In this document: positions 49,801 through 58,800 of the stretch, piece by piece
How positions within the stretch are numbered: position 1 is the first letter of the stretch
Layout of the letters: every line of letters begins with the position of its first letter
Source of the DNA: Cliona cf. orientalis
Lineage: Eukaryota > Porifera > Demospongiae > Clionaida > Clionaidae
Length of the DNA stretch: 64,000 nucleotides
Direction: 5' to 3'
NCBI GenBank assembly: GCA_963930775.1
Contig: OZ005705.1
Location: 3,348,001 to 3,412,000, forward strand
Notes under the pieces: generated by a model
The model's database searches: none
The model's input: the letters and a program-made list of their open reading frames with translations, nothing else
What the model was told of the DNA's origin: nothing
Made by a program: the position numbers and the translations under genes

Positions 49801-52800
49801 AAAAATTTGTCCTGCAAAGTATTCAGTTCCGTAGTGCAGTCAATGATTTGTGGGTGTGGCCAACTGTCTCTGCAGTGAGTGGAGTCTACTTGGTTCTATA
49901 CTCAGTGGTTTATAGTGTTCATGTCTCTTCTGAAGTGCTTCAAGCAAGCTGCCGGTAGGTCACTTCCATGTCCTACTGGCCCACTATCCACAGTGACGCC
50001 ATCTGATAGCGATATCACCTACAAAGAAGCTAGTCCATAGCCTCGTCCCCAGGCCACTCCCGCCTTTTCAATGTTACACGCAGAAAAGGGGGAGGGCCTG
50101 GTACACTAAGTCACGTGCGCCATGTCACAGATTGACAGAAGGTGTAGACAGAAGGTCTGATGTGAGTGAGTGGACAAGCCAAAGGTCAGCAGTTTTGTGA
50201 GTCTTCCCGTTCGTAGCGGGTCAGAAGTAACGCTCTAAAACATAAAGCATACAGCCGATTGTAGTGCGGTTGTTTAACTAACAAATACCTTGCTAACAAG
50301 CCATCCTTTTATAAACTATGGCCTGAAACAGGCAGCTTTAAAAAGCGATCTCTCGCTCTCACTGTGTGACGTGTATTGGCATCACGCACGTGAGTTCACG
50401 TATCAGGCCCTTCCCCCTTTTCTGCGTGCAACATTGAAAAGGCAGGAGTAGCCTGGGGACGAGGCTAGCTAGTCCAAGCTAACCTCTGGATAGCATAGGG
50501 ATCACTTGCGTTCCCACTCCATATTTCTCAAGGTAAGGTCTGTTTGATGATAGTGATATATCTTGTGGACGCAACAGCCTCGAGAGAGTCGAACCACTGT
50601 CTTGTCAAATACCATCGCATACTGTTGCCTCACCAGCACTGCAAGTGCTTATGCAGGGCTTGACCACAAAAATTTACAATTTGGCAAACTGCAAAATATT
50701 TAATCCCCACAAATTTTAGGCTATAAAGTATGTTCTTGTAGTGTCTCATTTGTAAGGTATTTATTTTATTTCAGAGTTACGAACAGTTGTTAGTGGTCTT
50801 GCCAAATTTGTGCCTCTGGAGCTACTTAAAGATCGTTTGGTGGTTGTTGTCTGCAATCTCAAACCAGTTAATATGAGAGGTATAGTGCTATTGGCTAGAA
50901 ATAATACAGTAGAATCCTGATTACGCCCCCCCCCCTCGCGCATAAGCCCCCCCCCCCTGCATTTTTAGCTCAAGTTCCTGCATAGGTAGTTTTGTCTCAC
51001 ATATAAGCCCCCCCCTGACTGTACAATGGAGTCCATAAGTCAATAAAAACAGTAGCTACAGCTAGCAAACTAGCTATTTGTGTCATAGTATGCCTTGCTT
51101 TGTTGTTTTCTCGAGTTTTGCCCACCAAACAGCCAGAGAAAGTACAGAGATCGCGCGCCCATGTGGCATTCAGCGGTCGGTAATGGTAGTCACACGGAAA
51201 TGTTAGGATCCCGCGTATAAGCCCCCTCCCCACTTTTGCCCAATCCTAGCATGCACAAAGGGGGGCATAATCGTGGGATTCTACGGCAGTTGTGTGAACT
51301 ATAGAAGTACCGCCATCATCATACCACCATATATTATTAGATTGTCTGGTATTAAAATTTAGTTGCAGCACCTTGCTTGAGATGTAAGATTTCTTGTTAA
51401 ATTCCCCACCCCAACCCAGTAAGTGCTTGTAAAAAAAGAGCTTTCACAGTGGTGTTGCCTTAGACTATCCATAGAAAAAGATTATGAAAAAGAATCTTGA
51501 GTCAAGTATTGAACCATGTACATTCTTGCACAAGTAGCTAATTTTTACATAGCACATGCAACGAATTTCATAGTATTTGTGGACCAGAGGAGGTAAGATG
51601 GACCTTACCTTTGGCTAAGACATTGCTAATAAGTCTTAGAAAATGTTTTTGATGAAAGTTAAAGCATTTTTCGAAATCAGCACCATTGATTTAGTGATTT
51701 AGTGGCTTGGCCCCTGTTAGTGCTGTGGAAAGAATTTTAAGCTGTTGGAATATTAATTAGCTTTATTAATCACCAAAATATTATATAATTATTATCTCCA
51801 GAGTACATGGTAGACAACAGGGGTCTTCCAGGTAAATTAATGGTGCTGATTTTGCATTGATTTCTATTGACAACCTTCACTAGGCCATGTGTGACCGTAT
51901 CTGGAAAAACCTGGCATATAGTGAATTCCAAGAAATTTAGTTAGCTATATGATATGCTCACCTCCAAGTTTCAGACTGATCGCACACTTTGCGTAGCAGC
52001 TCAAGCACTTTGTTAGCGATCATGACACACCCACAATAATCAAGAAAAACCAGTCTAAAGGCATCGTTATACATGTGTATGATATTTCTGCATACTACCT
52101 ACCTACACGTTAACCAGAAATCAGATGGCCACTGTACCACAGTTAAGTTCAAAGGTCACTTCTGATTGGTCAAACCAGCTATAATTGGTCATGTGAAGGG
52201 GCAGGTTTGGTTTGGTATAGGATTTTGAAAACAGCTGTGGGATAATTCTTAAATGTACCTGGGAGGAGCCATTCGAAATGAATATAAGGATCAAGCAAGG
52301 GTCAAATTTCTTCATTGGCAATGACAGCCAATTGTTCTTTGAAGCTTGGAAGTGAGTGAACATTGATGAATCTACCTGTATCAAGGTGCTATTGGGCTTT
52401 ATGCTAGCTTTAAGATGTGGTATGTGTGGATTTTGCTGAAATCACTTTGTTCAAAAGTTTTGGTAACATTTATTGACTGCCACTGTCTTCTTCACTTCTT
52501 GTTGAGCTCTCGATCGATGATAGAGACAGCGACCACTTCACTTCAAGGAGATTAGCATGTAGGTCTAGCAATAGCTCTTACAACTCGACTGACTCATCAC
52601 TAGTCACAGTAGGCTCTCAACAATTTTGCACTAGATCTGCTGATCTGACATGCACGTGGTACTATTACATATACCATGTAGTCACATTCTTGCTCATTTC
52701 TTCCATGCGGCATCAGAACGGTCAATTATTGCAGTACGGTCACGCCTACCAATTAAGCGTTTGCGTGAATGTAAAAACGATGGATGCGCACGTGTGCGTA

Positions 52801-55800
52801 CTTCCCCGTACCGTGGAACGGTGTGAAAACGGAAACGTTCTCACCTCAAAACGATGGTGCAACGGAACTGAATGTTAACTTTTCATTGACCACTGCTGTA
52901 TGCAATTAATCAAGAGTGGTATCTAGTACGGTAGTCTTTAGCAGGCAGACCTTTCGTGGGACAACAGGGTCTAGTGATGCAATTTATATACACAGAGTTG
53001 TACCAGTATACTGGCTTATAGCTTTTCTGCATTACTTCACCTAGGTAAAAGGGACCGCACAAATACGTGGTTAGCACGAACGTTGGTGGGTACAATGCGG
53101 ATATCCACAGTTATACGCGAAGTATTGACAGTTTTTCGTCAAACATGTTCAATGCAAGCGGTTCAAAAATTAATAATGTTGGCTTTTCAACATTAAAGCC
53201 AGTTTGTAGGAGATAATACCCAGGGATGTTGAAGCTTAGAAGCCGAATGTTCAAACATGCACACAGTCAAAGTGCTCCTTTCTTAACCAATTATGGGCGG
53301 GGTTGTACGTGTCAATTGAACTTTGAACTCCGATATTTATATGTTATCATTAACAACATACACATAAACCATACACCTATTGAAATGATAGCAAACACTT
53401 GCTGCCCAGTGATAAATTCAACATGATGTCATCTTAAATGCCACCTATCATGATATTATGGCTGGTAATTTTTGTGGGGTGCTAATTTTTGCTATTTTGT
53501 GGTTGACTTGACGGTCACAAAAGTTTCCACCCACAAAGTTAAATACATGCACAGTGGCATATCTAGCATGGAGCTCAGGGTTCTCCCTCAGCTTTGGTAC
53601 AACAGCCAGCTCAGTACCTCAGTGATAAATGTTATCTACATAACTGGCGGCTCCTACCAACAATTAACTTACTGGCCTCTAAAATTCGCTCCTTAAACGT
53701 TTTCTCATCACCACTACGCCTAAAACAGCCTTCTTTGTCAGCAAGCTATCTTCAAGAATGCGCAAATGAGGGGCATGGCTAATAAGTTTGCGCGCGACTA
53801 ACCTAACACCTCCCTCCTACGAATCCTGGATACGACACTAATGCGAGTGGATAGATGATGGGTGTGGCAGAAAATGTGGCAGCACGGCCAACTGTTTGCA
53901 GTGTTGTAATAGCAAACAACAGTAGCCACTGTCATCCAGCTAATAGCCACGGGTGTTTCAGCGCAATACGCATGTGGAAACTTAGTTGCACAAGCATAAT
54001 TTTTTCGTACACCTAGCAACGAGGGATGCACTTTCCTAGCTAACACTCTATGCACTTTGCACTGGTATGCTGTGAATATCGTTAAAAACACGTGGTTTTC
54101 CACAGCATAGCAAGATGGAACAATTCAAGCTGAGTTGAGTGGTCCAACGTTGACTCTTTTATGACATTCGTACACCGAGTTATGGCTCCGCCAAGGGTAT
54201 TTCAACACGGTACTTAATCTTTAATTAGAATTAATTTTATGGTACGATTGTAAATTTCAATTATACGCATAGCAACGCGAACTCACTAGCGACCTCAGTG
54301 GTTGCTATATATACTACCAGAGTATTTTGCCATAGAAGGCAATAAAAACAGTCTTAAAATAGCAAACCAAGTCCCCTGATTCACCCCAAACCCAGTGTAC
54401 AAATATAGAACTGTTTGTATCGTAGTGCGCATAGGTACAACAGTTGCCACCCCTGAACAAGATTTTCACAATGGTCATGTTTGACAGCCTACATTACATC
54501 TGCTGAAGTTTTCCTGGCTTCTTTTCCACTTCTAGCAGGTAGCTGAAGGCTTAACCAATCCAAAAGTACCATGAATCACTTTACACTTATTTTTTTACAT
54601 GTGGATATCAAGGTTCAAAGATTCATGAATAATAGGTATCAAACACACTGAAATAAGCTAATCTACAGATTCAGCAGCATCATTAGTCACCAAAGAAGTC
54701 CCTGGGGCTCTGCAAAGGTGCTGGGAGATGAACTTCTGCATAACCAGGGCTAATACAGTCCTGCTCAGTGTGTGCAAATGTATGATAGCACCTGGCATAC
54801 AATGTCCTATATATTGTACACTGGTTGGTCACGATATGAGAGAAAGCAGCACAGGAATGAAGAGAAGAGGGGAAGGAGAGAGGGAGAGAGAGAGGGGGGG
54901 GGGGGGGCAGGGCTCAATATAATGGTTGGACATCGGCCATTTTCTGAACATGCGCATGAGATGACCGGCAACACGTGACCTCAGACTGTCAAAATGGTCG
55001 GTCGAAAACATGCAAGTAGTACTAGTAGTAGTTCTAACTATGAATCTAGCCAGTCTGAAAAGAAAGGCAGGCGCCAAATTACTGTCAGGACCTTTGAAAA
55101 GTGGCAGGGCCAGTATATCCCTGCCCATGAAAGTCTCACTTGGTTGCAATGTGATAAAGATCCTAGTGACAAAACCCTCATCTCCGAGCTATGGTGTGAG
55201 CCCTGTCGAAAGTACGAGGCTCGAATGAAAGGACAAAAAAATTTCTCAAATGCCTGGATCCGAGGGACATCCAACCAACGGACAAGCAACGTTATTGATC
55301 ACGCAAGCAGCAACCAGCACAAGACTTCAATGGCTTACCTCAAAGCTGATCTGGCTAAGGCTAACAATCAATCCTTTTCACCTATTGCTCATTCGTTGAT
55401 GAACATGGACGCTACTACTAGAGAAAGAATGAAGCGCAAATTTGATATTTGTTATGTCATGGCAAAGGAAGTCATGGCCTTTTCCAAGTATCCTACTCTA
55501 TACAATCTTGAAAGTCGACACGAGGTAGACTTAGGTGTGGCTTATAAGAATGATGTTAGTGCCAAATCTTTCACTCACTACCTAGCTCAGAGTCAGCGTG
55601 ATCATTTTGTTCGTTCTCTGTCTAAATCATACTACTTCAGCTTTCTCATGGACGGAACAACAGATTCAGAGAAAGTGGAAGATGAGCTGGTCATTGTCTT
55701 TCATTGCAAACAGGATGATGTTGTCAAGGAGATCAGGGCTTGCGCTAGATACCTGATAGTTGTCACACCGAACAAAGCAGATACAGATGGGCTCGTTGAC

Positions 55801-58800
55801 TGCCTCAAAGGAGCTTTGAAAAGGCTCAACATTGATGATGTGTTAGACAAAGACAGCGTCCTTTCTAGTAAGCCAGTGCTGATTGGAGGTGGAACCGACA
55901 TTGCATCTGTGAACGTTGGTCAGCACAATAGCATGAGAGCCAGGCTGCAAGATGCTCTTCAGTGGATGTTTTGGGCTTGGTGCTGTGCCCACCGGCTTGA
56001 ATTGGCATCAAAAAGTGGTCTCATAAGTAAGCTTTTCAAAGAGATAGAAGAGATGTTGCTTCGATTGTACTATCTTTACGAAAAGTCTCCGAAGAAGACA
56101 CGTGAACTGGCATCAATTGTGGAAGATTTGAAGGAAACTTTCAATTTCCCATGAGCAGTGAATGTTCCCATACGTTCTCAAGGTTCTCGCTGGATTAACC
56201 ACAAGAGAAGAGCACTTCAGAGGATGACTGATCGATACGGAGCTTACATTTCTCACCTCATAGCACTCTCAGAGGACATCTCCCTCAAAAATGAAGACAG
56301 AGTTTGGCTGAAAGGCTACCTTGAGAAATGGACGCAAAGCTTGTTGGTTGTGCAATGTACATAGAGGTGTTAAAGCCACCCTCAGTCCTCAGCTTGTCTC
56401 TTCAAGGGTCAGATACCGACATTATTTTTGGTATCAAACTGCTCCTGAAAGCATCAACTACCTTGATATCCATATTGAAGCAAGATCCTCTTCAGTGGCT
56501 AACTGTCAAACTCTTTTTAGATAGGGTGAAGAATGAAGGTGGCGAAAATATCTACCAAGGTGTGACTCTAAAGAAGTATGACACAGCAACCTAGTCGTGT
56601 TCACGTGAAGCACTTGCTGATCTCGAGAGACTTACTGAGAAAATGTGTGAGCGATTTGAGTGGTCAGATACCAATCTGCTGAGAGCTTTACTTGTGTTTC
56701 TCGAAACGCAAAGTTGGATGAAAAGGAATGTCAGCGACGATGATAGTGACCCAGCACTGGTTGAACTAAAGGCGGCAATTGAGCTGATTTCATCACAATT
56801 TAGGGATCCACAGGAGTAGCTGTGTCCAGTCTTCAAGATGAGATCGAAGATGCAGTTGATTATGCTCGGCAATACCTGAGTCTGGAAAGCACTGACTACA
56901 GGAAAGTGTGGTACAACCTTCACGTTTACCCAGCTGCTAGTTCTTGGCCCAACCTTCTGCTTTTGTGTGAGCTGGTGTTCAGCTTACCTTCTTCTAATGG
57001 TAGGGTTGAACAAAATTTTTCCTCTCTGAAGGTCATCAAGACCATGAATAGGACAAGTCTGTCTGTGAACACCCTGGACGATCTCCTGGAGATCTTTGTC
57101 GAAGGACCACCTCTGGACTGCTTTTCTGCCAATTCAGCTGTGGACCTGTGGTGGAGCAGCTGCTGCACTACTAGGAGGGTTAATCAAGGTCCTAGGAAGC
57201 CTTACAGACCAAGAAGTGGCAAATCTGGTCCTTCAACAGAATCAGTAACCCCTCAATCTGACTCAGACGAGGAAGTGCATTTGGCTCTCGGATGACTGGG
57301 ACAACTGGTTTGGAGGTGTAAACTCAGACACAAGCCCTTCAGAATCTGATCATCAAGACGAATTTGATGACATTTAACTCTCTCTATCACTCACATTTTT
57401 GTGTACATTTATCATCAATAAAGAGCAGTACACAATGTAGTAGAATAATCATAACAAAAAAAACAATTACTCATAAAAAACTTGACTGTAAATGCACATG
57501 TGTACTTGGAAGGAACTTGTTGGCTCACAGAGACGGCTGGCCAGCAGACCCTTGGATCTGCCGTTTTTTTGTCATGGACTGTCATAATGACAGGCTACCC
57601 TAAAAAATATATTGAGCCCTGCGGGGGAGGGATGTGCATGCATTTGCATGCTAACTATACGCATTGACTATATAATATACTATACAGGCAAGCACACGGC
57701 GAGTATAAACCCCACAATACCTTTCTGAGAACTGAAATACAGTATTTGAAGGCTATTTCAGGCTGTTTAATCAACTAACTATGCCATTTATTATTTAAAC
57801 CTACTTTGATACTGGGCTTACCATTCACATATTATACGTCCAGGAACCATAGATAATGCTTGGAATATCACTAATTTTCGATCAAGTAAAACATCAACTA
57901 AAAAAAAACTAGAGCTCTATAGAGCACATACCCTGCGCGCACATTGCACAATCTATGGATCTACTTTTGTGTGTATGGGGAAACAAAATTATTGAGTAGA
58001 AATGCTGCTTGGTTGTATCAAGGGCTTATGGACCCCATGAAAGCCCTTGGTTGTATATAGGGCTCTTGGTGATATCAGTCAAAAAACCACTGATTCTCTC
58101 CCTGCACCAGATCTAGACTAGGTAGATATAGGTATCTTACACTCTTATTGGATGGGGCTTTGTATTCCAGTCTACAGATAATTAGCAGCCAAACGTGTGC
58201 CACTGGCATTATTGACAATCTTTACCAGTCCATGTTATGTACATGAGCAGAAAGCACAAGGTCTGCATGCATAATGCATTGAGTGGGCACCGTGGTTACA
58301 AAGGCTAACAAAAAGGCACTATTTGTGACGCTTGTGGACCATGTCTTTCAATTCAAAACAGACTGAAGCCTGTTTTTCGCCAAATGCAACTGATTCATTG
58401 TGCTTACTAATCGCTCAGGTGCCTAGACCTCAAGATATGGCGATTTTTGTGCTAACGACAAGAACAACGACGACACGATCGATTACTTGACCCCTTGTGC
58501 ATGCGCGCGGGTTAATAAGTGTAAACTTAAACTATGGCTCACGGGTAACTTTAGTCATAGTACAGGGCTACTTATAAACTCACCTTGGCAGGAAAACTTC
58601 ACAAGAGCCAGCATAGGCTGTCAAAGAGACCCATCACAAAAAGATTAGTGTGCGCACGGAGCCATAACTCGATGTAGGAATGTCATAGAAGAATCAGCCT
58701 TGGACCACTAAACTCAGCTTGAGCTGCTCCATCTTGCTATGCTGTGGATAGCCAACGTGTTTTTAACGATATTCACAGCATACCAGTGCAAAGTGCATAG